From: Streptomyces sp. CB02366
Lineage (GTDB): Bacteria; Actinomycetota; Actinomycetes; Streptomycetales; Streptomycetaceae
Direction of reading: 5' to 3'
NCBI RefSeq assembly: GCF_001905905.1
Contig: NZ_LIVT01000022.1
Location: 344 to 41,295, forward strand
DNA: 40,952 nucleotides
Below are positions 40,804 to 40,952 of the stretch, one piece after another. Under the pieces are notes generated by a model. That model saw only the letters and a program-made list of their open reading frames with translations. It made no database searches and was not told where the DNA came from. The stretch's first letter is position 1, and every line of letters starts with the position of its first letter. Made by a program: the position numbers and the translations under genes.

Positions 40804-40952
40804 CGCCGCTCCGGTCTCACCTTCGCCCCCGAGGGCGGTTCCGAGCGCATGCGCAAGGTCATCAACAAGATGGTCTCGGAGGAGGACCTGATCCGCACGG
40901 TCGCCACCGCCTACGGCAACGGCTGGCGCCAGGTGAAGCTGTACTTCATGTG
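40804..40952 (+). pseudogene. internal fragment of a B12-binding radical SAM protein (TIGR03960-type)
   Basis: From 40804 the frame reads RRSGLTFAPEGGSERMRKVI, then NKMVSEEDLIRTVATAYGNG and WRQVKLYFM, a highly conserved stretch of the chromosomal radical SAM protein normally encoded near the ribonuclease G/E gene in actinobacteria. The codons before it (40729-40803) do not continue the family, so the 5' half is missing. The right end is cut by the window. It is either a real rearrangement or a chimeric assembly join. Confidence 0.7.

Noticed and set aside
40692..40907. Minus-strand ORF across the radical SAM fragment
   Set aside because: It is antisense to a highly conserved protein segment and in a different frame from the upstream truncated gene.
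1..40952. CRISPR arrays, tRNA or rRNA genes
   Set aside because: I saw no regularly spaced direct repeats, no tRNA cloverleaf with CCA-proximal signature and no rRNA-like sequence. A tRNAscan or CRISPR search could still find a missed one.

Overview
The window is high-GC actinobacterial DNA, almost certainly Streptomyces. GC-rich third codon positions, purine-rich ribosome binding sites, GTG starts and the gene families all point that way. The most likely setting is a chromosome arm or a linear plasmid. At the left edge an XRE-type HTH protein resembling telomere-associated (Tap-type) proteins diverges from a large helicase with C-terminal helicase-associated repeats, like the TtrA/SCO0002 helicases found near Streptomyces telomeres.

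Layout. (1) 1-3.7 kb: the HTH/helicase pair. (2) 3.7-7.2 kb: small minus-strand accessory genes, including a possible Abi/HEPN-like protein, a protein with a nuclease-like motif, hypothetical proteins and a frameshifted secreted protein. (3) 7.2-34.8 kb: a continuous stress/dormancy island. It contains a K+ channel, three CBS-CBS-BON proteins, a DevR/OsdR-type response regulator convergent with a DevS/OsdK-type GAF histidine kinase (frameshifted), two different P-type cation ATPases, four two-domain universal stress proteins plus a truncated fifth, and an Acg-type nitroreductase. It also holds an operon of zinc alcohol dehydrogenase, beta-phosphoglucomutase-like HAD and GH65 phosphorylase, a metallo-beta-lactamase RNA nuclease, nicotinate phosphoribosyltransferase, a PEP-synthase/flavodoxin pair and an HTH-flavin-oxidoreductase fusion. 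(4) 35.0-39.8 kb: an insertion-sequence graveyard with an apparently intact IS3-family element nested inside an IS5-like element. (5) 39.8-40.8 kb: a lower-GC patch with a zinc-deaminase-like gene, ending in an abrupt junction to an internal piece of a conserved radical SAM gene.

How it fits together. The gene content of the island closely parallels the Mycobacterium DosR (DevR) dormancy regulon: USPs, CBS protein, Acg nitroreductase, PncB, CtpF-type ATPase and the sensor/regulator. A 16-bp palindrome, consensus KGGRCCGNTCGGYCCC, occurs in five intergenic regions: upstream of two CBS-BON genes (one divergent from a USP), between the alcohol dehydrogenase operon and the RNA nuclease gene, and between two divergent USP pairs. 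At two sites a weaker copy lies about 20-21 bp away. I infer that this is the operator of the local response regulator and that the island is one redox/hypoxia regulon.

Cautions. Several genes carry single-base homopolymer indels (10985-10991, 6612-6616, 35772-35776), so sequencing error is a live alternative to real decay. The right edge may be a chimeric contig end. All functional calls are from reading the sequence; no database search was run.
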